Positions 11,088 to 23,781 are shown, numbered from the stretch's first letter. The stretch is DNA of 64,000 bases from Mikania micrantha (GCA_009363875.1 CM018688.1:52925001-52989000); one strand, 5' to 3'. Notes: generated by a model not told the origin, from the sequence alone. Made by a program: numbers and translations.

Positions 11088-13738
11088 GCCCTAGGCTCCA
11101 AGTGTCAGTGCGAGCGGATTAGCCAGACACTAATTGGATTAAAAAAATCCAGGCGGCACGCCTAAACTCGTGAGGGCTCACTAGGCGGTGTGCCTGGAAG
11201 TCGCAGATAGCAAAACTAGGACAACACTCACCCAATCTCGTTTTTGATCATTATCACCCTATTATCTCGGCTACACCACCTTCATCTCGAGCAAACCTCT
11301 CCATTTCTTCATCATTTCCACCAGAGAACTCCATAGTTGGTACCTTCAAGCTCTAGGAAGCCATTGGAGCTAGAAGGAAGCTTGGGAAGCTTGTCATCTT
11401 CATGACCAACACTTGCATCTACGAAAGAGCCATACTCAGAAGCTTTAGGAACTGCCAAACTACTGTTGATCACCATCTCAGGGATTTTGGAGCATTAGAA
11501 GGTAGTTGCATGGTCCTTGTGGCATTTAAACACTCACACACACACACACATGCAAGGCTTAAAAGCCACATGCAACCACTCAAACATCACATGCACGAAT
11601 TTTGACCAATTCAAATATGTGTTTTTAGTGTTGTGCTACTGATTTGGTGCTATGACTATCATTCAAAATGATAATGATGAGTTGGGATAGTCATTTGTTG
11701 AAAGGTGTTATAAACGATAACTTCTTGTTACATTCAAGTATAATCTAATGTATTTTAGATGATCTTGAGTATAGATAAGTGATTATTGATGTTATTTGGG
11801 ATGTTCTACAAGGTCTATTATGATTTTTGTTGTCAAAAATTGATCATTTGGGGTTATTACTATTTTTAGTAACTTTTGAGTAACATAATGGTGATAAATG
11901 ATGAAATAGAAACATGCATGTGTTTAGGATAATGAGTTATGATCTAAATGATGATTTTTGGGGTATTGATTTGTTAAAGTAGATATAAAAATGTGATTTA
12001 TGCACCTATTTCTAAAAATAGTAACTTTCAAGTTACAAGGTATGAATAAATAGTGAAATAGAAATATGGACATGTTTTAGGATGATAAATGATGATTAAA
12101 ATGATGATTCTTGGCATATTGATTATTTAAAGATCATGTTTAATGTGATTTTAGACATGTTGCTATAAATAGTAACTTTATTATGACAAATCGATGCTTG
12201 ATTATGATTTGGGTATGAAGAGTTTGTTTATATGATTATTTGAATCTAATATAATGATATTAGGTGTGATTGCTCTATTAGAATCATTGAAATTGAAGTT
12301 TTAACATGAGTTACCATAAATAGCAACTTTATTATGGCAAATAATGCATGATGCTATTCTAGTCATAATAAGTATTCTTAAATGGTTATTTGGAACTAAG
12401 ATATTGATTTTAGTTGAGTTTGATTTGCTAAATTTGATGAAATATGTGTATATTTTACAACTTTCTAAAAATAGAAAATTTTTAACGGAAAGTATGCTTA
12501 ATTGACAACATGTAACTAAATGCTATGTGATAACATGATCATGTAGGATAAACAATCATGTTAGAATAAATGCAAAGTGATTTTTATGTGAACCTGCTTA
12601 AATTAGAAACTTTCCTAAAATGGCAACTTTCTATAAATAGTAAGTTACTCTACGAACATAACTTATGTGTTTACACGTAACGCACGACACTAAACACACG
12701 TTGAACGAGTACTTAAACCAAATAAGTCACCAACGGGTCGTTAAGTCAAACACGGTCAAACACGGTCAAACACGGTCAACACGACCAACACAACAACTTA
12801 GAGTTGTTTGGACACGAACAAGATCAAGTGAGACCAACACGAACACGAGCACGAACTTAACCGTGAACACGAACTCACAACACCTATGTGATATAGGTAA
12901 CCGCTAAGGGCAAAACAACGAGCCGCTTACGCAACAAAAACACTACTAAACTCAAGTGAGTTTACAGCCCCACTTTTACTCTTTAACTGTTTTGTTAAAC
13001 TTATGGGGTGATAATACTATGCAACTGTTTTAGATGTATGACTGTTATGTTGTAAAACAACTGTTGAGTGTAACTATATCGTAACAAAGTCCTCAGATAC
13101 CCTTACCATTAGTTGTGTAACAAACGAGTCGTTATTACGTAGTACTACTGCGTCTAACAAACCCCACTTGACGACAGTTGTGATTGGAGGTCACGACGAG
13201 TGTAATATCTATATATTGCCGTGGTTCCACGATAACCCGGGTGAGGCAACAAACAGTCTAGTTTCGGTAAGATGAACTGACACACTCGGGATCGTAGATC
13301 CACAACTTAACATACCCAGTATATATCTCGTTAATAATTTTAACTATTTAAACATGTGAACTCACTTTCTTTATGTTTACAGGTTTTCGCATGTATTCTC
13401 ATGTAATTGAACAGCACAAGCTAGAATGCGCTTGGGACATTTGAGGAAGAGTGTACATGCACCTAGGATTACATTTCATATATTTTGAACATTTTATCTT
13501 GATGAATTTTAAAACAATGTAGTGTTTAGACAATTACATTTCCGCTGCATAACTTATATTTTTCCGCTGCAAAAAATTAACTTATTCCGCTGCTTATTTT
13601 AGTGTAACTTGATTTGAATACCAAAACTATGTGTTTTCAACCTCATATAGAGTCATTCTATGTGACTGAGAGCTTTGATTCCTGGCCATGTCACACCCAG
13701 TGGTCTGACACCGCGCGTGGAAATTTGGGGGTGTGACA
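11088..13738 (+). mobile_element. Element B 5' LTR (5' truncated)
   Basis: It matches B's 3' LTR from about 19915 on: the GGCGGYACGCC words, the 'accagagaactcc' block, the 'aaatagtaacttt' repeats, and the end GTGTGACA at 13738. The first ~470 bases present in the 3' LTR (19446-19914) are missing here. Local identity to the 3' LTR is roughly 90% by eye. It contains a CA microsatellite (11532-11551), a triple 'cacggtcaaa' repeat (12750-12779) absent from the 3' LTR, and a TATA-like 'atctatatattgcc' near 13208-13220. Confidence 0.82.
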
Positions 13739-13741
13739 GAC

Positions 13742-13754
13742 TAGTATCAGAGCC
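13742..13754 (+). promoter_or_regulatory. Primer-binding site of element B (iMet type)
   Basis: TAGTATCAGAGCC, one base from the complement of plant initiator tRNA-Met's 3' end (TGGTATCAGAGCC), lies three bases after the LTR end. It primes minus-strand DNA synthesis. Confidence 0.85.
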
Positions 13755-13890
13755 TTGGTTATAGTGAACTAGGTTTACATGTAGTAAACTTAGACTATAG
13801 CCACTGCTCTACACTCGACACTACACTTAGCCATTGCACAATGATACTTTTATTATTGTTACATGATTACTTATTTAACCAAGTTACAGG

Positions 13891-14711
13891 ATGGACAACA
13901 ACAGAGAGAGGAACTTAGGCAAGCGACCGGCAGAGGACGACATGACTGAGGAGGACCGACGCAAGATGCGTAGCATGCTTCCACTATCGGATACAGTCCC
14001 AGAAGAGTTTATGCATGCTCGCTCGACGAGCAACACGCGCGAGTGGGATTGGTATCCAAGCATGATGCGTTTTTGGATCGAGGAAAAGAGAGTACCATCT
14101 CCGGTGTCACGCGGAAGTACATCCAGTGATCATCGACTACCAGCACTGGCCTATCCGTTGGACAGGCCTTCGCGGCCTGTGTTTCCAAACCGGATAAGGC
14201 GATCTGACACATGTATGATTTGTCCGGAGAGTTCGTGGCGGTCCTTGCAGACCGACACTACCTCTGACAGCAGGTAGAGTACCTCTGAAAGGAGCTAGCT
14301 CAAACCGACCAGATGCACGATAATCTGGTTGAGATGACCCAATGAGCCATCCGAAAGCAGGAGGAGATGGTTGCGGAGATGGACCGGATGCGGACCAGGA
14401 TGGAGCACCTGGAGGAACACAAAGCTGCCACGACTGCAGCAGTTTAGGAGGCCAGAGCACGGATCGCGGCAATTGAGGTCTTAGCTGAGGAAACCGCTGC
14501 CCAGGTCGGGGCAAACAAGGCAATGATGGATGCATGGGCAGCCCGGTTCATTGAGGAGCCAGAACCGGAGGAGGAGCTGCTCTTCGATAAAGACGAGGAG
14601 GAGCCCAAGAAGGATGAGGATCCGATTGAGGATCTAGAGCAGGAGCCTTTAGAGGAGGATGACGGACCCGCGGCCAGTGTGGATTCATACTCCACTATTT
14701 CCTCAGAGTAG
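13891..14711 (+). pseudogene. Element B extra ORF upstream of gag (coiled coil, acidic tail)
   Basis: Second copy of the unrecognised ORF seen in element A. It starts MDNNRERNLGKRPAEDD with 'SNTREWDWYPSMM' about 50 residues in (13891-14277). After a frameshift near 14200-14280 it continues as a charged helix ('RKQEEMVAEMDRMRTRMEHLEEH') with two in-frame stops. It ends in the acidic tail 'EEPEPEEELLFDKDEEEPKK' and '...DGPAASVDSYSTISSE', with a stop at 14711. Its total of 821 nt is close to A's 816. It lies between PBS and gag and is followed by a 233-bp spacer. Function is unknown: a coiled coil with an acidic C-terminus could bind other proteins, but I see no defining motif. Confidence 0.78.
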
Positions 14712-14944
14712 CTTAGTTTATTTTATTTCCGTTTCAGTAGTAGTAGTAGAACCTAGATGAGCAGGTTGTGCTCATATGAACTATTATGATATTAGCAACT
14801 TACGCTTGTACTCTCGAAAAACGGTTATTAATGAAAGTGATATTTTGGACTTATATTTTGTGTACTATACTTATGTTGCATACGAACATAACATCTAACG
14901 CAAACCATAACAAACACAGTATATATGTTATATAGGAACTAACA
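14712..14944 (+). other. 233-bp spacer between extra ORF and gag (element B)
   Basis: A/T-rich, with no open frame. It ends ...GTTATATAG|GAACTAACA before the gag ATG at 14945, like the 228-bp spacer of A. Possible intron or leader; not provable here. Confidence 0.45.
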
Positions 14945-16108
14945 ATGACGGGAAAGCATGCGCGAACGCCTAAATGAACAATCGGCTGGGCAACCATCAT
15001 GGCAATGGTTGAACGGAAAGTCAACCAGGCGATGGCTGAATACGAGGCAAACCGGGTCAATAGCGAGACCAGCGGCACGAACAGCGGTAAAAACTAACTC
15101 GAACTCGACTAACCTAACGAACACGACGTAAAACTATCACACGAGCTTTACCAATAAAACACCGGATCCCGGACCAACCCTAGGGGATGCACTTTCAAGA
15201 CGTTTCTGAGTTGTGACCCGCACACATTTAAGGGTACAGAAGGAGCAGTAGGGATGCTCCGATGGATTGATAAAGCCGAATCAGTTTTCTCCATGTGTGA
15301 ATGCGCGGATGAAAACAATGTAAAGTTAGCCACCAGAACCCTGGAGGGCCAAACCCTCATCTGGTGGAACACACATGTCCAGACACTAGGGTTGGAGCCT
15401 GCAAACTCCATCACATGGGAGGAGTTCACCCGAATGTTCCAGGAGGAGTATTGTCCAAGAAATGAAATCGAAAAGCTAGAAGAAGAATTCTGGGTACACA
15501 AGATGGTGGGCTTAGAGATCGAGCAGTATGTAACTCGATTTCATGAGCTGTGTAGGCTGTGTCCGGCGATGGTGACTCCAGAGTATAATAAGATCGAGCA
15601 ATTTATTAGTGGCCTGCCGGAGCAGATACAAAGCATGGTCACTGCATCCGACCCCACGCTCATTCAACCTACTATTTGTCTGGCCCACAAATTAACTGAT
15701 CAGGCAGTAGCCCAAGGGAAGCTGCCAGAGCGGGGTGAGCACTTAAAGCCCTAAGAGGCCAAGCGAAAGTGGGAGCCGAGCAACAACCGAACCTTCTCAC
15801 CTCTGCAACCAACCCAGCATTGCCCAGCACCAGCCAAAGTTTTCACTGACACCGAATCTGATGCCCAAGGCAAGGGGGTCTACCAGGGAAACTACCCCTA
15901 GTGTAACAACTGCCCGTATCACCATTTCGGCCCGGGAAAAAGGGTTAAGTGCACCAACTATGGAAGAAATGGGCATCAAGCCAAGGAATGCCGTACAAAT
16001 CCGAACCCGAACCCAAACACAAACAAAAACGTTACGCAAAGGGGATTTTTTACATGCGGAAAGCCAGGACATATGTGCCGAGACCGCCATAAATTCAAGA
16101 AAGCATGA
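14945..16108 (+). pseudogene. Element B Gag (several stops)
   Basis: Capsid/nucleocapsid protein. ATG at 14945, then 'MVERKVNQAMAEYEANR'. The capsid-like core at 15254-15754 is open and includes 'WIDKAESVFSMCE', 'LEGQTLIWWNTHVQ' and 'EYNKIEQFISGLPEQIQSMV'. A stop follows at 15752, then 'CNNCPYHHFGPGKKVKC', a knuckle CTNYGRNGHQAKEC whose second Cys is Tyr, and CGKPGHMCRDRH with the last Cys lost. The stop is at 16106-16108. The CxxCxYHH module before the knuckles is unusual and is shared with elements A and E. Stops between ATG and core make the chain unlikely to be translated whole. Confidence 0.9.
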
Positions 16109-16126
16109 GGTAACACGACAAAGGGC

Positions 16127-16723
16127 ATGGCTTTTGTCATTGGGTCCGGAGAAGCTAAAGATGATCCTAATATCGTAACCGGCACGTTCCTTTTAAATAT
16201 TGTCTATGCTAATATATTATTCGATACCGGTGCCGATAGAAACTTTATCTCTAGCGAATTTAGTAAACCACTTAACATTAACCCAACCCCACTAGACTAT
16301 AAGTACACCATAGAGTTAGCCGACGACAAACTGACTGAAACACGTCACATATTTCAAGGATGCCTCATGGCACTGGCGGATCACTAACTCGAGATCGACT
16401 TAATGCCGGTAACTCTCGGGAGCTTCGACGTGGTGGTTGGAATGGATTGGCTCTCTGCTAACCAAGCCGAGATCCTGTGCAACAAGAAGATAGTACGAAT
16501 TGTGATGCCAAATGGAAACCAGATCTCTATTCAGGGAGAACGACGGGGAATCCTGCTGAGCATTATGTCATGCATGAAGGCTAACAAGTATCTACAGAAT
16601 GGATATCCTGCGTTACTAGCACTCATCACGAAACAACCAAAGAAGGAAAGGAAGATTGAAGACATCGATGTTGTCCGTGATTTCCCCGATGTCTTTCCTG
16701 AATATCTACCTGGACTCCCATAA
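16127..16723 (+). pseudogene. Element B aspartic protease (one stop)
   Basis: Retroviral-type aspartic protease. The catalytic 'ILFDTGADRNFISSEF' is intact at about residues 29-44 of the 16127-16387 frame. A stop (TAA, 16385-16387) interrupts before 'MPVTLGSFDVVVGMDWLSAN' (16403-16723), which carries the family's C-terminal signature. The second part also includes the linker 'RDFPDVFPEYLPGLP' that leads into RT. Except for that stop it is the best-kept domain in this element. Confidence 0.9.
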
Positions 16724-17445
16724 AAGCGACAAGTAGAGTTTCAGACAGATCTTACACCGGGAGCCGTACCAATCACCAAAGCATCATACTGATTGGCTCC
16801 AACTGAGATGCAGGAATTGTCTAATCAACTGCAAGAGATGTTAGAAAAAGAATTCATCAGACTGAGTTTCTCACCATGGGGTGCACCGGTTCTGTTTGTA
16901 AAGAAGAAAGACGGATCTTTCCGAATGTGTATCGATTACGGGGAGCTGAACAAGGTGACGATCAAGAAGCGATAACCACTACCCTGAATAAACCACTTGT
17001 TTGACCAGCTGCAAGGGTAAAGATACTATTCGAAGATCGATTTGATATCCGGTTACCATCATCTGAGGATACAAGAATAGGACATTCCTAAGACAGCCTT
17101 TAGGACTTGATATAGACATTACGAATTCTTGGTCAGGCCTTTCAGACTGACCAATGCACCAGTTGTATTCATGGACCTTATGAATCGCGTGTGCAAACCC
17201 TATCTTGACTAATTCGTAATAGTGTTCATTGATGATATCTGGATTTACTTTAAAAATCCAGAAGAACATGGTAAACACCTAAGGCTTGTCTTGAAACTAC
17301 TGAAGACTAGGCAGCTATACGTGAAATTTTCCAAATGCGACTTTTGGATTCGCGAAGTCCAGTTCCTTGGACACGTAGTCAATTAGAAGGGAATACACAT
17401 AGACCCAGCCAAGATTGATGCCATTAAGAACTGGGAAGCACCCTA
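16724..17445 (+). pseudogene. Element B reverse transcriptase (many stops)
   Basis: Ty3/gypsy RT. An open piece at 16793-16975 reads 'EFIRLSFSPWGAPVLFVKKKDGSFRMCIDY.ELNKVTIKK'. It is followed through several stops by 'YYSKIDL.SGYHHLRIQE', 'KTAFRT', 'FLV.PFRLTNAPVVFMDLMNRVCKPYLD', and the catalytic FIDD in 'IVFIDDIWIYF' (about 17218-17250). The chain continues 'FSKCDFWIREVQFLGHVVN' and 'IHIDPAKIDAIKNWEAP'. At least seven stops are scattered through it. Closest in style to Tekay/Del chromoviruses. Confidence 0.92.
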
Positions 17446-17936
17446 AGAATCCAACCAAGGTGCAACAATTCCTAGGACTGGCAGGGTACTACAGTTGGTT
17501 TATCGAAGGATTTTTGAAGATTGCCCTATTACTAACCTCCCTGACGCACAAAGACAAGAAATTCGAATGGGGAGAGAAACAGGAATCTGCTTTCAACCTG
17601 TTGAAGCAGAAGTTGTGCAGTGCACCAATCTTATCCATAATAAAGGGATGCAATGACTTTGTAGTTTATTGTGACGCCTCCAAACAGGGAATGCAACACA
17701 AGAAGGTTATAGCCTACGCGTCGCAACAGCTGAAGGTGCACGAGAAAAACTATATAACCCATGACTTGGAATTGGCGATTATGAAGGAACTAAAGGAACT
17801 AAACATGAGACTACGAAGATGGGTCGAACTTATAGGCGATTATGATTGCGCTATCAAGTACCACCCTGGAAATGCCAACGTAGTAGCCGACACGTTGAAC
17901 CAAAAGGAAACAACAAAACATGTATGTGTGCTATAG
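17415..17936 (+). pseudogene. Element B RNase H (internal deletion)
   Basis: It reads 'VQQFLGLAGYYSWFIEGFLKIA', 'FVVYCDASKQG' (first catalytic Asp kept), then 'KVIAYASQQLKVHEKNYITHDLELA' and 'KELNMRLRRWVELIGDYDCAIKYHPGNANVVADTLN'. The 'GCVLM' segment is shortened. The block holding 'VVFALKIW...TDHKSLQHI', with the later catalytic Asp, is missing between LELA and KELNM, about 35-40 residues gone. Element A keeps that block in part. So even this open frame lacks part of the active site. Confidence 0.9.
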
Positions 17937-17939
17937 CTC

Positions 17940-19425
17940 ACAGTTCAATCAGAGCTACCCAGTCAGATCCGAAACGCGCAACAGGAAGCTCTGAAGACAG
18001 AGAACCTCACCCATAAAATCCTTGTGTGGCATGGCTAAGCAACTGGAGGTGAAGGCCGACGGAGCATACTATCTCATGAATCGGATCTGGATTCCACACT
18101 ACGGATGATTGAGGGGCATAGTGATGGACGAAGCTCACGAAAGCCGATATTCTATACATCTAGGTTTTGACAAGATGTACCATGACCTGAAGACAACATA
18201 CAGGTGGCCTAACATGAAGTCGGAGATTGTAACTTACGTGAGCAAGTGCCTAACCTGTTCCAAGGTAAAGGTCGAGTATCAGAAACCATCGGGACTACTT
18301 TGACAACCCGAAATCCTGGTATGGAAATGGGAGCAAATTTTCATGGATTTCATCACAAAGCTACCCTAAACAGCGAGTGGTTGTGATACCATTTGGGTAA
18401 TCGTAGACCGACTCACAAAGTCTTCACACTTCCTTCCGATCAAAGAAACCGATAACTTAGATAAATTGACACGAATTTATCTAAAGGAAGTGGTTACCAG
18501 ACATGGAGTTCCAGTCTCAATAATATCCGATCATGACAACCGATTCACGGCACATTTCTGGAAGTCCTTACATAAAACACTAGGAACGAGACTGGACATG
18601 AGCACTGCCTATCACCCTCAGACTGACGGGAAAAGTGAACGAGCCATCCAGAAACTTGAAGACATGCTTCGAGCATGTGTGATCGATTTCGGCAGCAGCA
18701 GGAGACTCACTTTCCATTGGTTAAGTTCTCTTACAACAACAGCTACCACATCAGCATTAAGGCTGCACCGTTCGAATCACTATACGGTCGTAAGTGTCGA
18801 TCGCCTGTTTTTTGGGCAGAAGTTGGTGAAAGCCAGTTGACTGGTCCTGAACTAGTGCACGAAACGACAGAAAAGATCGTGCAGATACGAAATAGAATGG
18901 CAGCAGCTCAGGATCAACAAAATAGCTACGCCGATAAGAGGCGTAAGCCTTTGGAATTCCAAGTAGGAGACCGAGTACTTCTTATGGTCTCGCCTTGGAA
19001 AGGAGTAATCCGATTCGAGAAACGCGGGAAGCTGAATCCTTGATACATCGGACCATTCGAGATTGTGAAACGCATCGGCCCCGTGGCCTACGAACTGAAT
19101 CTACCACAAGAACTGAGTAGCGTACAGAACGTCTTCCATGTATCTGACCTGAAGAAGTGCTTATCCGACGAAACACTTTCTATTCCTATACAAGAAACCC
19201 AAATAGAAGAACAACTACACTTCGTTGAGGAACTGGTTGAGATCATGGACCGAGAAATCAAAAAGCTCAAACTTAGTCGCATACCGATAGTCAATGTGCG
19301 ATGGAACTCAAGACGTGGACCATAATTTACCTGCGAACGCAAGGACGAAATGAAAAAGAAATACCCTCACCTGTTCACTAATCGGACAAACACTGATAAC
19401 GCGAACTGAATTTTGGGATGAAATT
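17940..19425 (+). pseudogene. Element B integrase with chromodomain-like tail (broken)
   Basis: HHCC zinc-binding part at 18109-18303 ('MDEAHESRYSIHLGFDKMYHDL...YVSKCLTCSKVK'). Catalytic core at 18304-18840: 'IWVIVDRLTKSSHF' (Asp), 'ISDHDNRFTAHFW' (Asp), 'YHPQTDGKSERAIQ' (Glu), so all three DDE residues are visible. Then 'SYHISIKAAPFESLYGRKCRSP' and the basic C-terminal domain (18675-19043), and after a stop 'YIGPFEIVKRIGPVAYELNLP' to a chromodomain-like tail 'EEQLHFVEELVEIMDREIKKL...RIPIVNVRWNSRRGP' (19065-19325). Stops and frameshifts break it. The tail supports a Tekay/Del-type chromovirus. Confidence 0.93.
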
Positions 19426-19431
19426 CCTCCT

Positions 19432-19440
19432 AACAGGGGG
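19432..19440 (+). promoter_or_regulatory. Polypurine tract of element B
   Basis: AACAGGGGG, five bases before the 3' LTR (TGACACC at 19446) and right after the 'gggatgaaattcct' end of pol. Confidence 0.82.
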
Positions 19441-19799
19441 TTACGTGACACCTTGTATTTTCCAGTTCAGCATTTCATTTAGTTTAATAATAATTCATAT
19501 TATTATTACCTATGTGGCACTATAATTAGATGAGTTAGTGTGACACGTAGCACAATAGTCCAAACATGAATGACTAAACAATAATTCGAGGAATTTTCGG
19601 AAACCACACACAAGTGTATTGTTTAACGAACGTTGGTGAATTAAACGAACAACAGTTCAATTGAACTACAATTAAAGCTTATAAGACCTTATAATAAGCT
19701 AAATTTTTACAACGATTCAAGAAACGATGTTCATAAACGCGAAACAATCGAAAAACAAGCTTAAACAACAAAATTGGGCCAATTCGGCTCATTATGCTA

Positions 19800-20040
19800 G
19801 CCAGGCGATATGCAAAGGACCAAGGTTTGGTATTTGGCGGTATGCCAGGCTTGGGCAGGAAAAGTTTGAACCCTTCAAAACGCCAGGAGGTACGTCAGGA
19901 AAGCCACATCCACTAGGGGCGGTGCACGCAGATTAATTAGATGCTAATTGTATTAAAATAATCCAGGCGGTACGCCTAGCCTCGTGAGGCTCGCTAGGCC
20001 GTGAGGCTCGCTAGGCGGTACACCTGGATTTCGCAGTTAG
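19800..20040 (+). repeat. Short-word array, GGCGGTACGC type (element B 3' LTR)
   Basis: Words such as ggcgatatgc, ggcggtatgcc, ggaggtacgt, ggcggtacgcc and ggcggtacacc are spread over ~240 bases. In LTR sense this is the same word as in A's LTR (31006-31215) and in B's 5' LTR (11148-11200). Confidence 0.6.
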
Positions 20041-22929
20041 CAGAACTAGGATAACACTCAACCAATGTCGTTTTTAATCATTATCACCCTATTATTTTGG
20101 CAATACCACCTTCACCTCAAGCAAACCTCTCCATTTCTTCATTATTTCCACCAGAGAACTACACAGTTGGTACCTTGAAGCTCTAGGAAGCCATTGGAGC
20201 TAGAAGGAAGCTTGGGAAACTTTTCATGTTCATCACCAACACTTGCACCTATGAAAGAGCCATTCTCAGAAGTTTTAGGAACTGCCAAACTGATGTTGAT
20301 CACCATCAAAGGGATTTTGGAGCATTAGAAGGTAGTTTCATGGTCCTTGTGGCATTTAAACACTCACACACACACATGCAAGGCTTAAAAGCCACATGCA
20401 ACCACTCAAACATCACATGCACGAATTTTGACCCATTCAATTCTGTGTTTTTAGTGTTGTGCTACTGATTTGGTGCTCTAAGTATCATCCATAATGATAA
20501 TGATGAGTTGGGATAGTCATTTGTTGAAAGGTGCTATAAATGATAACTTCTTGATACATGCATGTATGATCTAATGTATTTTAGATTATCTTGAGTATAG
20601 ATAAGTGATTATTGATGATATTAGGGATGTTCTACAAGGTCCATTATGATTTTTGTTGTCAAATATTGATCATTTGGGGTTATTACTAGTTTTAGTAACT
20701 TTTGAGTTACAAAATGGTGATAAATGATGAAATAGAAACATGCATGTGTTTAGGATAATGAATTATTATCTAAATGATGATTTTTGGGGTAATGATTAGT
20801 TAAAGTAGATATAAAAATGTCACACCCCCTGCGCCGCGTGCGAAATCCACGGCGCGGTGACGTTCGATGGTTGAATCATGCACAAGTATTGAATAAGAAC
20901 AACCACAATGCATTATTAAATTTCATAGAGATTAGACCATTGTTTAGTTACAGACAATCTATCTATCTTCCCAAAAGAAGGACAACTACACACTCAAAAA
21001 AATATTGTTTACAAAATAAGACTCAGATAAGACAATTAAACAATCAGGATAAAATGAGTTTCTAATCCATCCTAGCTTGTTTCTTCATCTTGTTCTATCT
21101 TAAAACGGTCTCCTTAGTTGTCCTTTAGAATGTCTTAAACCTGATTACCTGAAACACGTGAAAAGTAACTGTCAACTACAAAAGTAGTTGGTGAGAACCA
21201 TAGGTTTAACATTTGTAAACATGAATCTGCATTGTAAGGCATATGTATAAAGCAATAATTGAAAATACATGGATGGTTGCAACCCAAACTAACATCAATT
21301 AAGAATAATGTGTGCAAACAGTCAACTGACTGTTTACAAAAAAATCAACATATAATCAAGTCCCAAACTACGTTTGGAGTCAGAGAATTTGTCAGCAAAC
21401 GCATTCAACACGAGTTGTACTAACGAGTTTACTCAGAAGACAACTCCGTGTTGACGTAACCCGGTCAATATGACTTATGCTGATAAATTTAATTAACAGC
21501 AATTTCATATTACCGTAATGCAACCAATTCTGCAGTTAGTTTTTAAAACAAATTTAAAAGCTAACTCCAGCTTTGGCGTAACCAATGTTTGTCCCGCTTT
21601 CCCTTTTTGTGATCACCCAGTACTAACGCTATAAGAATAAGAATATGTGTCTTGATGTGTGTATAAGTTTGTTCACAACGATGAACACCATGCTTTTGAA
21701 TACTTTGATTTGAAACCTTTGGTTGAATGCCTTATTTGATTACCATGATTGTAAAACCTTGCTTGAATACCCTGAATTGAAATCCTTTGATTCAATACCA
21801 CCATGAAAAACTATTGTTTTAAAACCTTGTGTTGAGACCCTTGATTTCATTTTGAGAATAGTGTCCTTGCATAATAACAAGGTTTATAAAATATTATCTT
21901 ATCAATAGCAAAATTTATAGTAAAAGAGTTTATAAAACTTATTCTTTAACAGTGTTTAACATGTATAAAACCATTTGTGTTAAACAGATATAAAACAGTT
22001 TAGAGAACCTTTTATAAAACCTTTTAGTAGAAAATGTTTAACAGTTGATAAAACCCTTAAAACGATTGATAAATCCTTTTTTAAAATAATTGATACATCC
22101 CTTAAATTTGTAAATGAATCCTGTAATGGTTGAAAAGCAGTGTGTTTCCTGTTTATGAAATATAATTGTATAAAGAGTGTTTGGTCACGTGTTCCACCCC
22201 AAAACAATTGTATAACAGTAAAAGAGGGGCTAATGTTCTCACCTGACAACAGTAGACTCTGAACCAGAACAAGTAGCAAGTAGCAAACAACAAGATTTCT
22301 AATTGGTTCCTATATCATTGTAATCATACATAGAATATAAGATTTGTGATATTGTACTCTTTGATTGATTGATTGACTTGTGTTATCATGATCCAGATTA
22401 TCCCTTGTATAACTTGATTTGTGAAAAGTGTGTGTGTAGGTGTTAACCCTAGTTTGGTCATCACCCAGGAGTCTCGGTCATGGTCTTCATTCGGCCCTTG
22501 TTTCTCTTATTCTCAATTCTACTAACACTCCATTACTTTAAGTTAAACTTAACATGTAGTGTTATTGATTTTATGATTCTCTTGTTTTGATCATAACAAA
22601 TTGTGTAATTTACTAACTCAAAGTAGTTACTAAATATAATTTGAGTTCTTGTATTGAACTTGACACCTTGCTTTTGAATTCCTTTGTTAACATGTTTGAA
22701 AGACACGGTTTTGTGAAGTTCATTTAATCCATAATATTTCGGTTTTGTGTGTTGCTCTCATTCGAAGTTATGTGGGCCGAATGTTAATCTAGCCCAATTA
22801 GAATGTGGGTCGAAACGTTGCAATTGGGCCTGGTCCGGATAATTGGGCCGGATGGGTTATGCGATCAGACCAAGCGTTATGGGCCAATTCTATCTTGTGA
22901 TTTGGTCCGAGACATAGTCACCTGGCCCG

Positions 22930-23400
22930 AATTGGGTGTGCCATAAACCTAAGCGTGGGCCAACTATGGAGTTAAAATTGATTGGGCCGGAGCAAAAGAA
23001 GAGAGTCGCATGTTGTAGACCGACTGAACAAGGATGGCAGCGAACCTTTAGGTTCGATTGGGCTAGGTTCGCCGGGGTTGGCTTCGTGGGACTCGAGGGT
23101 TCGCTGCATGGCACTAGGGTTCGGCCATGGTGGAGTTAGCATGAAGGTTCGGGAGTCAACCAGGGTTCGGTACGAGTGAGGGTTCGGTCACCTAAGGTTC
23201 GTCCATATGACCCAAAAGGTTCGCATCTGTATGGTTCGTCCCTGCAAGGCTTGGTCAAGAGGATACAACACAGGGTTCGTGAGTCCCTGAGATAGGTTCG
23301 ACAGTTGGTGTAGGTTCGGTGATGCTGGAAGGGTTCGGCTTTGTGTCCCCTACGAACCTGCGTATGCTCATCCCCACTAACAACTCGAACCTTTGTTTTA
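22930..23400 (-). repeat. Short-word array, CGAACC type (solo LTR 1)
   Basis: About 14 copies of GGTTCG on the plus strand (CGAACC in LTR sense) plus two inverted copies, mostly 15-40 bases apart with unrelated spacers. It lies about 370-850 bases downstream of the TATA box. LTR C has the same word in the same sense at 46150-46700. Confidence 0.7.
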
Positions 23401-23773
23401 GCCATTTCAATGGTGTTACTACATGTAGATTGTATCTCGAGAGGGCTGGGTTATAGCAAAAAGGGTGAGGGAACCGGCTATGTGTGTGTGTATCAAAACC
23501 CAAGACTAAAACCCTCTTTTGCGTGATATTTCAAGCATCATACCTCAGAATTCAGTGGGTAAAACTTCATATTGTTTGTACTTCCTTGTAGAAGATGTCA
23601 AGAGCTTCACATAGGTTCAAGAATCATCCAATTCCGACGAAAAATGATGGAGTTATGGAGCTTTGAAGATGGTAAATAGAGGTTTTCTTCTAGAGAGAGA
23701 GAGAGAAAACGGGAGTGATTGTTTTTAGAGAGAGAGAGGAGTGAAAGAAATGAGAAAATAGCCTCATTTGTGG

Positions 23774-23781
23774 TTTATATA
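23774..23781 (-). promoter_or_regulatory. Probable LTR TATA box (solo LTR 1)
   Basis: The minus strand reads GGTATATAAACCAC, followed within ~90 bases by an AG/CT-rich leader (23692-23742). Confidence 0.5.

Noticed and set aside
13739..13760. tRNA gene
   Set aside because: The tRNA-like match is only the primer-binding site complementary to initiator tRNA-Met's 3' end; no cloverleaf follows. The same holds at 48280 and 55738.
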